Below, piece by piece: positions 33,109 through 42,282 of a DNA stretch of 64,000 nt (the first letter of the stretch is position 1; each line of letters opens with the position of its first letter). A model generated the notes under the pieces. It saw only the letters and a program-made list of their open reading frames with translations. It had not been told where the DNA came from and did not search any database. A program made the translations under genes and the position numbers. The stretch is from Caldilineaceae bacterium (GTDB taxonomy: Bacteria > Chloroflexota > Anaerolineae > Caldilineales > Caldilineaceae): NCBI GenBank assembly GCA_018003515.1, contig JAGNDO010000002.1, positions 121,360 through 185,359 on the forward strand, in the 5' to 3' direction.

Positions 33109-33315
33109 GAATGGTTCTCTATCTTTCACAACAAGAGGTCGTAGGAAAATTGACAAGATACCACAAACAGCGGGGCATTTGTGTGCGCACGTTCAGAGGT
33201 TTACCTAGTATACCCCATGATCCCCATATCGAAAACGGTCGATTAGCCTAAACTATTTGGGTCATCTGACCCTTACTGTAACCAAATCCAGGCAATGGAC
33301 AGCTGGCGACCGAGT

Positions 33316-34092
33316 TCATTCCGGTGTCACATAGGCGGCGGTGATGCCGCCGTCCACCACAAAATCGCTGCCGGTGACAAAGGACGACTCATCCGAGGCC
33401 AGGAAGAGGGCGGCCTGGGCCATCTCTTTGGCCTGGCCAAAGCGCCCCATGGGGATGTGGACCAGCCGCCGCTGCTTCTTTTCCGGAGTGTTGAGAAATT
33501 TCATCAGCAGTTCCGTGTGCAGGGGGCCGGGGCAGAGGGCGTTGACCCGGATATTCTCCCGGGCGTGGACAATGGCCAATTCCCGGCTCATGGCCAGGAC
33601 GCCCCCCTTGCTGGCCGTGTACGCAATCTGCGGGGTGGCCGCGCCCAAAATCGCCACAAACGAGGCCGTGTTGATGATGGACCCGCCCCCAGCCCGACGC
33701 AGGGCAGGGATGCCGTATTTACATCCCAGGAAGACCCCCTTGAGGTTGATGTTCATGGTCAGATCCCAGACATCTTCCTCGGTGTTGATGGCGTCGTCGT
33801 CCGCGCTGTGCATGATGCCGGCATTGTTGAACAGCACATTCAGCTTGCCAAAGACATCCTCGGCCGCGGCCACCATCCGTTCACAATCCGCCGCTTTGGA
33901 GACATCCGCATGCACATAAACGGCCCGACCACCGTCGGCGTCCATGATCATCTGCACGGTCTCCTGGCCGCCGACATCATTCACATCCACGGCCACAATG
34001 GCCGCGCCTTCCTGGGCAAAAAGCAAGGCGGTCTCCCGCCCAATTCCACCGCTCGCCCCGGTGATCAGGGCGACTTTGTCTTGTAAACGCAT
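33316..34092 (-). CDS. Short-chain dehydrogenase/reductase (FabG/glucose dehydrogenase-like)
   Basis: 258 aa, normal SDR length. It has the TGASGGIGRE cofactor loop near residue 12, acidic D in AAIVAVDVND suggesting NAD preference, NNAG near 90, catalytic Ser in NTASF and the YTASKGG Tyr/Lys pair, and the C-terminal SDESSFVTGSDFVVDGG signature. The substrate is unknown. GGAG precedes the start. It lies 158 bases after the glutamine synthetase-like gene, with an octamer repeat between them, and may share its transcript. Confidence 0.9.
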   Translation of the reverse strand: MRLQDKVALITGASGGIGRETALLFAQEGAAIVAVDVNDVGGQETVQMIMDADGGRAVYVHADVSKAADCERMVAAAEDVFGKLNVLFNNAGIMHSADDDAINTEEDVWDLTMNINLKGVFLGCKYGIPALRRAGGGSIINTASFVAILGAATPQIAYTASKGGVLAMSRELAIVHARENIRVNALCPGPLHTELLMKFLNTPEKKQRRLVHIPMGRFGQAKEMAQAALFLASDESSFVTGSDFVVDGGITAAYVTPE

Positions 34093-34138
34093 GGGTTAGC
34101 TCCGGGTTTGTTTGTTGGTTTGTTGGTTGGTTGACAGA

Positions 34139-34194
34139 GAGATTGGGAGATTGGGAGATTGGGAGATTGGGAGATTGGGAGATTGGGAGATTGG
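34139..34194. repeat. Seven tandem copies of an 8-bp repeat
   Basis: GAGATTGG is repeated seven times without change between the glutamine synthetase-like and SDR genes. Related tracts occur near 16770-16850 and 44760-44820. It is a likely hypervariable microsatellite. Confidence 0.95.
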
Positions 34195-34250
34195 ATGGTA
34201 TCACACCGTCTCCTTGTCTCCTCTTCTCCTTGTCTCCCAATCTCCCTGTC

Positions 34251-35639
34251 TCAAATTCGCTCAAAATACCGCTGCCGCTCCCAGTCTGTGACCGCGTTGT
34301 CGTAGGCGGCTTGTTCCGTGCGGAAGAAGTGGGTGTAGTGTTCGACGACTTTTGCGCCCAAAACCTGTTTTGTGAAATCGCTGGCCTCGAAGAGATCCGT
34401 GGCGTGGCGCAGGGTCTTGGGGACGTGGGGCAGATGTTGGGCGGCGTAGATGTCCCCCTGGAAGAGGGGCGGCGGCTCGATGCGGTTGGCGATACCGTCC
34501 AGCCCGGAGGCCAGGGCCGCGGTGTAGGCCAAGTAGGGGTTGACATCCGCGCCGGGCACTCGGCACTCAATACGCAGACTCGGCCCCTTGCCCACCACCC
34601 GGAAGCCGGCCGTGCGGTTGTCATAGCACCAAGCCAGCCGGGTCGGTGCCCAGGAACCGGCCTGATAGCGTTTGTACGAGTTGATGGTGGGGGCGTAAAA
34701 GACCATCATCTCCGGCGCATGGGCAATCCACCCGCCCAGGAACCAACGGAAAATGTCCGACGCCATCACCGGCCCCAACGCCGTCTCCCCAGGGAAGGCG
34801 TTGCCCGTCTCATCCCACAAACTGAGGTGGATGTGACAACTGGAGCCGGCCTGGCCGTGCCGGGGTTTGGCCATAAAAGTCACACTTAGCCCCATCTGGT
34901 CTGCCACCTCTTTGAGACACGTTTTATAAACAGCATGACGGTCGGCCATGGCCAACACGTCCGCATAGCGCACATTCAGTTCGTGCTGACCCAGCCCCCA
35001 CTCACCCTTGGAATTCTCCACCGGAATCCCCGACCGCTTGAGATGCCGGCGCACGGCCCGGTGAAAGTCCTCCGTGCGCGCCCCTTGCAGCCCGTGATAG
35101 TCCTCGATATACCAGCCCGCCGCCTCCATGCCCTCATACCCCTGCTTGGCCGCGTCCCGATAGGAGGTGCGATAGAGATAATACTCCAACTCGGAGCCAG
35201 CCTTGGCCGTATAGCCCATCTGCGCCGCCCGGTCCAACTGGGTGCGCAACATGGAGCGAGGGGCAACGGAGACCAACTGGTGGCTCTTCTCGTCCTCCAC
35301 ATCGCAGATCACCATCGCCGTTTTTTCCTGCCAATCCACCATGCGCAGGGTCTCCAGATCCGGCACCAAATGGAAATCGCCGTAGCCCAGTTCCCAACTG
35401 GCATACTCGTAGCCCGGCACCGGCTCCATCTCCATGTCCACGGTCAGCAAATAATCGCAGCTATGGGTGCCGTCGTCCAGGGAGGCCAGAAAAAACTCCG
35501 CATCAAAACGCTTGCCCATAAACCGCCCGTACAGATCCGTAAAAAAGACCGCCACCGTCTCGATCTCCTCACTTGCCACCAATTGCGCAAGCTGATCAAC
35601 GGTGAGCATCCCTCGCAAAGCGGCGCTGGGTGTGGACAT
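34251..35639 (-). CDS. Glutamine synthetase family protein (gamma-glutamylamine ligase-like)
   Basis: 462 aa. Glutamine synthetase fold: N-terminal beta-grasp (VAVFFTDLYGRFMGKRFDAEFF), catalytic barrel with metal-binding acids in AGSELEYYLY and GEWGLGQHELN, TFMAKP then SSCHIHLSLWD, ATP site region (NSYKRYQAGSWAPTRLAWC) and RIECRVPGADVNPYLAYTAAL. The short form without an adenylylation tail resembles PuuA/GlnT-type ligases that glutamylate amines rather than ammonia. The start at 35639 follows AGGAGGA. Paired with the SDR gene, it may belong to an amine catabolic step; this is inference. Confidence 0.88.
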   Translation of the reverse strand: MSTPSAALRGMLTVDQLAQLVASEEIETVAVFFTDLYGRFMGKRFDAEFFLASLDDGTHSCDYLLTVDMEMEPVPGYEYASWELGYGDFHLVPDLETLRMVDWQEKTAMVICDVEDEKSHQLVSVAPRSMLRTQLDRAAQMGYTAKAGSELEYYLYRTSYRDAAKQGYEGMEAAGWYIEDYHGLQGARTEDFHRAVRRHLKRSGIPVENSKGEWGLGQHELNVRYADVLAMADRHAVYKTCLKEVADQMGLSVTFMAKPRHGQAGSSCHIHLSLWDETGNAFPGETALGPVMASDIFRWFLGGWIAHAPEMMVFYAPTINSYKRYQAGSWAPTRLAWCYDNRTAGFRVVGKGPSLRIECRVPGADVNPYLAYTAALASGLDGIANRIEPPPLFQGDIYAAQHLPHVPKTLRHATDLFEASDFTKQVLGAKVVEHYTHFFRTEQAAYDNAVTDWERQRYFERI

Positions 35640-35796
35640 AGAACTGTCCTCCTGGTGGGTGGTTTGGGTTTCCGGTCTTTTTTGGAAAAACAATGGGATG
35701 GTCGGGTCGTGGAAATCCTATTTTAGCAGGGAACCGCCAAGAGTACAACGTGGGGGCATGGGGCCTTTCAGGGTGGGGCGGGTGGTTGTACCCCAT

Positions 35797-38700
35797 TCAC
35801 TCGTTTTTGATTAACCCAGGACTTATTCGCGCTAACAGTGATTTTGAGATCCCCCATAATCCCAACCAGATCAACACCCCTGCCCCGCTGATCCACAGCC
35901 CCCGCCGCCAACCCAGGGGATCGTATGCGAAGATCACCGTATGCGTCCCAGCGGCCACAGAGACCCCCCGCACCAGCCCGTTGACCGCCAAAATAGGCGC
36001 GGCCACCCCGTCCACCGTGGCCTGCCAGCCGGGATAGAAGCTGTCGCTCAACACCAACAGGGCCTCCTTGGCGCTGCGGACTTGAATTTCCACCCGCTCC
36101 GGCGCATAGGCCAGGATCTCGGCGCTGTCGTCGGGGCTGGGCGAGCCGGTGAGGGCCAGATCCCCCTCAATGACGGCGCTGTCCGGCCCCAGGTCGCCCA
36201 CTTTCAGCCGGGCCAGGGCCGCGTCCACATCCACAGCGGGCAGGGTGTTGTGGACCAAATAGGCTCTGGGCAGCAGATCCATGTTTTCATAGATCTTCAC
36301 ATCTCCGCTATGGACCAGGCGGAAACGGCCCCGGTCGCTGGGCAGCAGGGACTGAAAAGTGCTCGTGCGCGCATCCACCAAAGTGACGGCCTGCACGGTC
36401 ACGCTGATCCCCGGCGCGGTGGCGTAGAGGGTGATGCCGTCCGGCGTGGCGGGGGTGACCAGAGGCAGGCGGACCAGATATTCCTGCTTGCCGCCATCCA
36501 CATCCCGATAGGCCACAACGGCCCCGGCGGATGCGGCCAGGGGGCTGTCCAGGGCGGGGTCGGCGATCTGGGCACCGGGCGCGCCGCCCGCGGTCAGCGA
36601 CCAGGATTCCGCCGATTTTCCATCTTGGGTCAGCTCGATCTGGGCCACGGGCAGGGCTGTGTCGGCCAAGCCAGAGAGATCTCCGCTCACCGTGGCGATG
36701 AGGGCGATTTGGGTGGCTTGGAAGGGCAGATCCGGGATTAGCTCGATCTGTGCCAACCCATCGGGGGAGATCTGCGCCCCGATCTGGCGGTCAAAGTAGA
36801 CGCCCTCGAACCAGAGATCTCGCACTTTGTCCGTGATCACATATTGCACGTTGAAGCGACTGAGCAGGGCGGCAGGGGGCATCTCCGCCACCTGTTCCCG
36901 CAAGCGGCCATCGGGCACCACTTGATCCGCGGGGATGAAGAGGCTCAACCCCTGGATGTAGCGTTGCAAGGGCAGCACCCCGCCGTCAAAGCCGTCCAGG
37001 GCCGGGATGCGCCAGAGCAGGGGCAGGTTGGGGGCCAGAATCTCTTGGGATTTTTGGGCGATCACCAGTTCCCGGAAGGCGGTCTCGTCCAATTGGGACG
37101 GCTTCCCCTCCCGGAAGATGCGGCGGAAGTCGGCCATGTCCCCGGGGTCAAAGGTGATGGTACTCATGCTCAAAAAGCGTCCGGCCCCGGCGGCGGAGAG
37201 GGTCGTGCGGGCCGGGTCACTGAGCAAAAAGGCCGGGGCCGTGCGCACATCATAGACCGCCTGGGGCGCGGTGGGGTGGGTGTGGGGCAGGGCTGACGAA
37301 GCCAAGATTAGATCCGTGGCCAGGAAAAACGTGAGGAGAAGGAAGATTGAAGATTGAAGATTGAAGATTGGATGCGACGATCTTCTCGTCATCCAATCTT
37401 CAATCTTCAATCTTAAATCTTCCACGCCAGCCCCAGCCAGCACCGCCGCACCCATCGTATACAGCATCATCCAGCGGGCTGGGGTGCGGAAGAGGTCGAA
37501 GCCGGGGAGGACTTTGTACATCAAGAAATAGATAGGGTTCCAGCGGCCCAAGGCCAAAAAGAGGCCCAGCCCCACGAAGATCAGCCCAAAGGTGCGACCG
37601 ATTCCCCGGCCTTTCCATCCGCCAAGTATCGCCAAAATCAGCCCGATCAGCCCTACGTAGGCCACAAATTCTGTGTAACCCAAGGTGTCGAAGACCACGC
37701 TCAGATCCCGCAGACCGTAGCTGGGCAGCAGGGTCCACAGCAGATACAGGGGCTTGAGGCTGAAGCTGCTGGCTTCGGCATAGGTCAACCCGCCGCTGCG
37801 CAGACCCAGGCCGCTCAGTTCCAACGTGGGCAGCAGTTGGGCGGCGGAGAGGAGGAGGCCGAGGGCGGTGCCGAGGAGGTAGATTGAGAATTGAGAATTG
37901 AGAATTGAGAATTGAGAATGGGGGAGCGACCCAGAAGTCCGACTTTTTCCAAAAGTCGGACTTCTTCGGATTCGGCTCCCCTCGGTTATGGCCACCCAAA
38001 CGCCCACGCCGAAGAGGTTGATATACGCTGTTTGGGTGTGGCCCGCCAGCAACGTCAGCGCGACAAGCAGGGCGAAGGCGCAGATGGCGAAGAGGGGGTT
38101 GGGGATTGGGGATTGGGTGTCACCCGCCCCACTTTTGCCTTTTGCCCTTTGCCTTTTGCTTTTTGCCTTTCCCTCACCCCCCACCCCATTCTCAATTTTC
38201 AAATTTCCATTAAAAATTAGAAACATCCACGGCAGCCACGCCACCCCGTTCATCTGGTTGAGGTGGCCCAGCAGCCCGCCGTAAAAGCCGCTGCCGGCCA
38301 GGATCAGCCCCGTGGTCAGCCCGGCCCAGGCGCTGTAGCCCCAGCGCCGCATGAGCCAATAGCCGCCGTAGCCCAAGATCCAGCCGTGGATGGCCCCGCT
38401 CCAATAGATCTGTTTGGTGACGGCCAGCCAGCTCAAGGGCCAGTGCAGGGGATAGAGGACCGCGGCTTGGGGATTGGCCAAAAAGGGCACGCCCACAAAG
38501 ATGAAGGGGTTCCACAGGGGGATGCGGCCCCCTCGGAAGGCGGCGGCCGCGTAGTCCCGATAGGGGTAGAAATAGTGCAGAATATCCCCGCTTGCCAGCA
38601 CCCGGTCCGTGAAAAGCAGACGGGCAAAGAGGGCGAGGATGAAGCAGGCCAGGGCCAGGGCGACGGCCACATGGGGCAGCCAGGATCGGCGAGATTTCAT
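35797..38700 (-). CDS. YfhO-like polytopic membrane protein
   Basis: 967 aa with about 12 N-terminal membrane helices and an exported C-terminal domain closed by a last helix before residue 967. YfhO-family marks: DILHYFYPYRDYAAAAFRGGRIPLWNP-type first loop (seen as GDILHYFYPYRDY), WLPWMFL, and a C-terminal VLSDSFYPGWQATVDG motif. YfhO proteins are GT-C-like and act on lipid-linked sugars or teichoic acid glycosylation. Several loops contain heptamer-repeat peptides (KAKSKRQRAKGK with DTQSPIPNP; SQFSILNSQFSI). Its ATG overlaps the GT39 stop by 4 bases, so it is translationally coupled. Confidence 0.82.
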   Translation of the reverse strand: MKSRRSWLPHVAVALALACFILALFARLLFTDRVLASGDILHYFYPYRDYAAAAFRGGRIPLWNPFIFVGVPFLANPQAAVLYPLHWPLSWLAVTKQIYWSGAIHGWILGYGGYWLMRRWGYSAWAGLTTGLILAGSGFYGGLLGHLNQMNGVAWLPWMFLIFNGNLKIENGVGGEGKAKSKRQRAKGKSGAGDTQSPIPNPLFAICAFALLVALTLLAGHTQTAYINLFGVGVWVAITEGSRIRRSPTFGKSRTSGSLPHSQFSILNSQFSIYLLGTALGLLLSAAQLLPTLELSGLGLRSGGLTYAEASSFSLKPLYLLWTLLPSYGLRDLSVVFDTLGYTEFVAYVGLIGLILAILGGWKGRGIGRTFGLIFVGLGLFLALGRWNPIYFLMYKVLPGFDLFRTPARWMMLYTMGAAVLAGAGVEDLRLKIEDWMTRRSSHPIFNLQSSIFLLLTFFLATDLILASSALPHTHPTAPQAVYDVRTAPAFLLSDPARTTLSAAGAGRFLSMSTITFDPGDMADFRRIFREGKPSQLDETAFRELVIAQKSQEILAPNLPLLWRIPALDGFDGGVLPLQRYIQGLSLFIPADQVVPDGRLREQVAEMPPAALLSRFNVQYVITDKVRDLWFEGVYFDRQIGAQISPDGLAQIELIPDLPFQATQIALIATVSGDLSGLADTALPVAQIELTQDGKSAESWSLTAGGAPGAQIADPALDSPLAASAGAVVAYRDVDGGKQEYLVRLPLVTPATPDGITLYATAPGISVTVQAVTLVDARTSTFQSLLPSDRGRFRLVHSGDVKIYENMDLLPRAYLVHNTLPAVDVDAALARLKVGDLGPDSAVIEGDLALTGSPSPDDSAEILAYAPERVEIQVRSAKEALLVLSDSFYPGWQATVDGVAAPILAVNGLVRGVSVAAGTHTVIFAYDPLGWRRGLWISGAGVLIWLGLWGISKSLLARISPGLIKNE
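37339..37416. repeat. Heptamer repeats GAAGATT and complement inside the YfhO-like gene
   Basis: Four tandem AAGATTG-type heptamers, a short centre, then three or four complementary ones, forming a hairpin. It encodes the LRLKIEDW to FNLQSSIF segment between two membrane helices. A related tract of four AATTGAG heptamers is at 37881-37917. Confidence 0.85.
38097..38173. repeat. Composite heptamer cassette A inside the YfhO-like gene
   Basis: GGGGATT repeats followed by GGGTGTCA and then TTTTGCC-type heptamers. On the coding strand it reads as basic KAKSKRQRAKGK, a short spacer, and DTQSPIPNP. Cassette B at 39421-39497 in the neighbouring gene has the same two parts in the same order. Confidence 0.88.
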
Positions 38701-40454
38701 GGCGCGCCTCCTGGTTGCGAACCCGTGGCTCTAGCCGGGTCCGTGACCCGGCGGGTTGACCAAAGAAGATCCTGGGAAGCACCCGCCGGGTCACGGACCC
38801 GGCTAGAGCAGGTTTGGGTGGCGTATTTTGCGTCGCCACAAGGTGGTTGAGCCATGATTTCGTAGACGGTGAACTTGCCCGCATGGAAGCGGGGCAGCCA
38901 GGCCATGTCCCGCATGGGCAAATAGCGGGCCTGATCCCGGGTGGCGGCCCAGTCGGGTTGGATCATGAATTTGCGCAGGGTGGGCGTTTTGGCGGCGTTG
39001 TCGGCCAGATAGACGGCGCTGGGGGTCCAGCGTAGGTCGTAACCGCCATGCTCTTGGGTCTGGTCAAAGAGATAGAATCTGTATTGAGATCCCAATTCCT
39101 GGTGATAGAGTACGGCATCCGTTGGCGCATTGGCCTGAAACCAGGCCAGGGCCGCGTCAAACCCGGCGTAGTCCCCATGATCTCCACCCAAGGGCGCGCC
39201 GCCCTGAGCCGCGGTCAACCCGGTTGGCAGGAGCAACAAGATCCACGCCAGCCCCAAGATGGCCCCAGTCCGGTGGCCGTTCAATTGGGTCAGCCCATGC
39301 CCCATCCACCCGGCCAAGAGGGCCAACATGGGGGCCAAGGGCAGCAAATAGCGGTCCCAGGGCTGGACGGTGGTGAAGAGGTGGAGGACGACGAAGCCCA
39401 GGGTCCAGAGGAGGAGGGCTTGGGGATTGGGGATTGGGGATTGGGTGTCAACCCACAACCTTTTGCATTTTGCACTTTGCCTTTTGCCTTTTGCCTTAAT
39501 TAAGATCACCCCTACGGCCAACCCAACCCACACAGCCCAGCTCCCGCCCAACTGCCAAAGCAGCCCACCCCACGTCTGCCAGCGGGACAGCCATTGATCC
39601 GGCGACAACAGCGCCACCCCGCCATAATTCCCCACGGCCAAGTCCCACGGTGACGGAGCCACGGCCCACCGTCGGCTGTCCCAAAGGACGATGGGGGCGA
39701 TGATCGCGACCAGGCCGAGGGAATGGCGAATGGCGAATGGCAGAGTGGGGATTGGGGATTGGGGATTGGGGGGTGGGGGGCGGGAAGGATTGCTCTTCGC
39801 ATTCGCCATTCGCCGTTCGCCATTCGCCATTGCCACAAAAACCAGCGGCACAAACAGCACCCCCTGCTGCTTGGTCATGATGGCCGCGCCGAGAAATAGT
39901 CCGGCCCAAAAGGGACGGCGGGAGAGGGCGGCGTAGAGGGCGACCATCCCCCACAGCACCAGCATGGGGTCCGTGTAGACCGTGGGCGCGAAGCTGAGGA
40001 CGAAGGGGTTGAGGGCAAAGGTGGCCGCGGCCCACAGCCCGGCGGTGCGGCCCCACAGGCGGTGGGCGATGGCGGCCACCACGGGCACGGTCAGCGCGGT
40101 GAGGGTCATGTTCAACAGGCGGGCGGAGGCCGGAGAGGCACCGATGATCTCGAAAACCCCAGCCAGGCTCCAGAGAAAGAGAGGCGGCTTGTCGGGCCAC
40201 ACGGTCAAAAACCAAGGATCGATCCTGGCGAAGACAAGAGCCCAATACGCGTAGATGGCCTCGTCTTCTCGAAAAGGAAAGCGCTCCCAAAGCAGAAAGC
40301 CCAGGCCAAAGGTGAGGAGGGTGAAACCCATCACTCCCAGGCGGAAGAGAGTGGCATTGGAGAGCCGGGCGCGGGCCAACACAAAAGAGACGCCCCAGCG
40401 GAGCGTCTCGATGGGTGATAGATTCGTGAAAATTCGTGGAGATTTGTGGATCAT
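38697..40454 (-). CDS. GT39/ArnT-like glycosyltransferase, C-terminus encoded by repeat R2
   Basis: 585 aa with about 11 membrane helices. The first exported loop has the GT-C acidic motif (FPFREDEAIYAYWAL), followed by PDKPPLFLWSLA, as in ArnT/PMT-type enzymes that use polyprenyl-phosphate sugars. Two loops hold repeat-derived peptides ([18 protein letters not shown] and KAKGKRQSAKCK...[10 protein letters not shown]). The last about 35 residues are read through the palindromic element R2a, and the TGA overlaps the YfhO-like ATG. The gene starts 10 bases after the GT2 gene; together the three form a polyprenyl-sugar glycosylation operon. Confidence 0.8.
   Translation of the reverse strand: MIHKSPRIFTNLSPIETLRWGVSFVLARARLSNATLFRLGVMGFTLLTFGLGFLLWERFPFREDEAIYAYWALVFARIDPWFLTVWPDKPPLFLWSLAGVFEIIGASPASARLLNMTLTALTVPVVAAIAHRLWGRTAGLWAAATFALNPFVLSFAPTVYTDPMLVLWGMVALYAALSRRPFWAGLFLGAAIMTKQQGVLFVPLVFVAMANGERRMANAKSNPSRPPPPNPQSPIPTLPFAIRHSLGLVAIIAPIVLWDSRRWAVAPSPWDLAVGNYGGVALLSPDQWLSRWQTWGGLLWQLGGSWAVWVGLAVGVILIKAKGKRQSAKCKRLWVDTQSPIPNPQALLLWTLGFVVLHLFTTVQPWDRYLLPLAPMLALLAGWMGHGLTQLNGHRTGAILGLAWILLLLPTGLTAAQGGAPLGGDHGDYAGFDAALAWFQANAPTDAVLYHQELGSQYRFYLFDQTQEHGGYDLRWTPSAVYLADNAAKTPTLRKFMIQPDWAATRDQARYLPMRDMAWLPRFHAGKFTVYEIMAQPPCGDAKYATQTCSSRVRDPAGASQDLLWSTRRVTDPARATGSQPGGAP
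38728..38809. repeat. Long palindromic element R2, copy a
   Basis: Perfect 29-bp inverted arms (38728-38756 with 38781-38809; GCTCTAGCCGGGTCCGTGAC at the outer end) and a 24-base centre. It lies wholly inside the GT39 frame. Copy b at 49850-49928 has identical arms and a centre in opposite orientation. Confidence 0.95.
39421..39497. repeat. Composite heptamer cassette B inside the GT39 gene
   Basis: Three GGGGATT units, GGGTGTCAACCC, then five or more TTTTGCC-type heptamers. It is read as KAKGKRQSAKCK and [10 protein letters not shown] in a loop between helices. Same architecture as cassette A at 38097. Confidence 0.88.
39720..39834. repeat. Heptamer repeats CATTCGC/GAATGGC and GGGGATT inside the GT39 gene
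   Basis: GAATGGC-type heptamers, three GGGGATT units and a G-rich stretch, then five complementary CATTCGC heptamers: a hairpin carrying a second repeat in its loop. It is read as ANGERRMANAK to PFAIRHSLG in a loop. Confidence 0.88.
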
Positions 40455-40463
40455 GCCCGGTTT

Positions 40464-41204
40464 TTAGTCCACAAAGCGATATTTGACCAAGGTGGCCAGG
40501 GCGCTGAAGCCGTCTCGCCAGGTCAGTTTCTTGCCTTCGTGGAACTGGCGGCCATTGTAGCTGATGGGGACTTCGTAGATGGCGTAGCCCCGTTTGAGAA
40601 TTTTGGCGGTCATTTCCGGCTCGATCTCGAAGCGGCGGCTGTGCAGGGGGATGCCGGTGATCACGTCCCGGCGGAAACATTTGTAGCAGGTTTCCATGTC
40701 GCTGAGAATGGTGCCATAGAGCAGGTTGGTGATCACCGTGACCAGGCGGTTGCCCAGGGTGTGGGTCAGGCTCATGGCCGAGCGGGGACCGCCCATGAAG
40801 CGGCTGCCGTAGACCACGGGTGAGCGGCCCTCCAGGATCGGTTCCAACAGGAGCAGATAGTCCCGGGGATCGTATTCCAGGTCGGCGTCTTGGATCACGA
40901 AGATGTCGCCCGTGGCGTGTTGGAAGCCCGTGCGCAGGGCCGCGCCCTTGCCGCCATTCTGCTCGTGATAGATGATCAGCATATCATCGGGCTGGGCACT
41001 CTTCCAGGCGTCCAGGATGGAGCGAGTGCCGTCGGTGGATCCATCGTCCACGATCACGATCTCCCGCTCGAAGACCACGGGGCCATCCAGCATGGTGTTG
41101 GTGCTGTCCCGGTTGATGGTCAGATCAACCGCCCGCACCCGTTCTACAATCTCTTCCAAGGTCGCCCGCTCGTTGAACACGGGCATGATGATAGAAAGTT
41201 TCAA
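40464..41204 (-). CDS. Family 2 glycosyltransferase (polyprenyl-phosphate sugar synthase-like)
   Basis: 246 aa from a TTG after GGAG; the frame is open to 41279 but that part is heptamer repeat. GT-A fold: [38 protein letters not shown], and the DXD motif in [10 protein letters not shown], then [14 protein letters not shown] and [13 protein letters not shown]. This matches dolichol/undecaprenyl-phosphate mannose or glucose synthases without membrane helices. It likely makes the lipid-linked sugar used by the GT39 and YfhO-like proteins downstream. Confidence 0.9.
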   Translation of the reverse strand: MKLSIIMPVFNERATLEEIVERVRAVDLTINRDSTNTMLDGPVVFEREIVIVDDGSTDGTRSILDAWKSAQPDDMLIIYHEQNGGKGAALRTGFQHATGDIFVIQDADLEYDPRDYLLLLEPILEGRSPVVYGSRFMGGPRSAMSLTHTLGNRLVTVITNLLYGTILSDMETCYKCFRRDVITGIPLHSRRFEIEPEMTAKILKRGYAIYEVPISYNGRQFHEGKKLTWRDGFSALATLVKYRFVD

Positions 41205-41250
41205 AACGTATGTCTCCGAGTTGCGAGGGGAGAATTGCGAATTTACAATC

Positions 41251-41287
41251 GCTCCCAATCCCCAATCCCCAATCCCCAATCCCCGAT
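41251..41287. repeat. CCCCAAT heptamer tract
   Basis: Five near-perfect copies of CCCCAAT between the PdtaR and GT2 genes. The unit equals the STRR1 consensus (CCCCART) described from heterocystous cyanobacteria. Confidence 0.9.
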
Positions 41288-41878
41288 CTAATGTTCCCCA
41301 ACCTGGTGGGCCAAGATGATGGCCTCGGCCACGGCTTTCATGGGTTTGCGGTTGTTCATGCTCATCTTTTGGATGCGGCGGAAGGCCTCGGCTTCGTGGA
41401 GACCTTGGGTGTCCATGAGGATGCCCTTGGCCTGCTCCACCAGCTTGCGGGTTTCCAGGGTCTCTTGCAGATCCCCAACTTCCCGTTCCAAGGCGCGGAA
41501 TTCACTGAAGCGAGCCAGGGCCACCTCGATGGCCGGGGTCAGGTCCGTCTCCCGGAAGGGCTTGACCAAATAGCCAGCCACCCCAGCCTCCCGGGCCCGT
41601 TTGACCAGATCTTGCTGGCTGTAGGCGCTGAGCAACAGCACCGGAGCCACCCGATCTTCGGTCAAGATCTTGGCCGCCTCAATGCCATCCATGTCGGGCA
41701 TTTTGATGTCCATGATCACGATGTCCGGGCGCAATTCCTTGGCCAGGTTGACGGCGCTGCGGCCATCCCCCACATCCCCCACCACCAAATAGCCCAGATT
41801 GGTCAGCATCTCCCGCAGATCCATGCGGATCAGAGATTCATCGTCAGCAATAATTATTCGTGTTCTCTCCACGGCCAT
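41288..41878 (-). CDS. pdtaR: Response regulator with ANTAR RNA-binding domain (PdtaR-like)
   Basis: 196 aa. Receiver domain with D12/D13 and phosphoacceptor D57 ([13 protein letters not shown]) and K in YLVKPF; ANTAR domain from about residue 130 ([20 protein letters not shown], then [17 protein letters not shown]). ANTAR proteins bind paired hexaloop hairpins in nascent mRNA and prevent termination. AAGGAGAG precedes the start. It lies downstream of a matching HisKA_2 kinase, with two R3 repeats between, so the pair works as PdtaS-PdtaR. Confidence 0.92.
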   Translation of the reverse strand: MAVERTRIIIADDESLIRMDLREMLTNLGYLVVGDVGDGRSAVNLAKELRPDIVIMDIKMPDMDGIEAAKILTEDRVAPVLLLSAYSQQDLVKRAREAGVAGYLVKPFRETDLTPAIEVALARFSEFRALEREVGDLQETLETRKLVEQAKGILMDTQGLHEAEAFRRIQKMSMNNRKPMKAVAEAIILAHQVGEH

Positions 41879-41970
41879 CTCTCCTTATGTGGCTGGCGGC
41901 ATGTGGCTGGCATATAGGCGGTTTTCTGTTGGCCCAAGCCCCAATAACTTTGTACTCTATCCGTTATTTT

Positions 41971-42060
41971 GTAAGCGTTCACCCCCGCCCCCCTGACCCC
42001 CCAACTTTGGGGGAACTGTCCATGACCTCCCCCAGAATTGGGGGCCGGGGGGCCGGGATG
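41971..42060. repeat. Interspersed palindromic repeat R3, copy c
   Basis: GTAAGCGTTCACCCCCGCCC at the left end, CCCCCAACTTTGGGGGAACT and CCCCCAGAATTGGGGG inside. Opposite orientation to copy d. It lies in the 404-base PdtaR-PdtaS gap. Confidence 0.88.
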
Positions 42061-42159
42061 AGTGACTGCTTCCATTATTTTAGAGGCCAGGGGCCAATGT
42101 GCCTAATCTGGCCCACGATCTGCAACGCAATTGGTTCGATATTCTCGGTCTGTCTGTTC

Positions 42160-42263
42160 GTAACCGTTCATCCCCCTCAGCCCCCCGGCCCCCAATTCTG
42201 GGGGAGGTGGTGGACAGTTCCCCCAAAGTTGGGGGGTCAGGGGGGCGGGGGGTGAACGATTAC
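42160..42263. repeat. Interspersed palindromic repeat R3, copy d
   Basis: The clearest copy: GTAACCGTTCATCCCCC, CCCCCAATTCTGGGGGAGGT, GGTGGACAGTTCCCCCAAAG, and GGGGTGAACGATTAC at the right end. Terminal inverted repeats of about 15 bases make it MITE-like. Confidence 0.9.
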
Positions 42264-42282
42264 GTCTGTTCAGCCGGTCTGC

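Noticed and set aside
41205..41279. N-terminal extension of the GT2 protein
   Set aside because: It is encoded by CCCCAAT repeats; TTG at 41204 with GGAG leads straight into the first strand of the fold.
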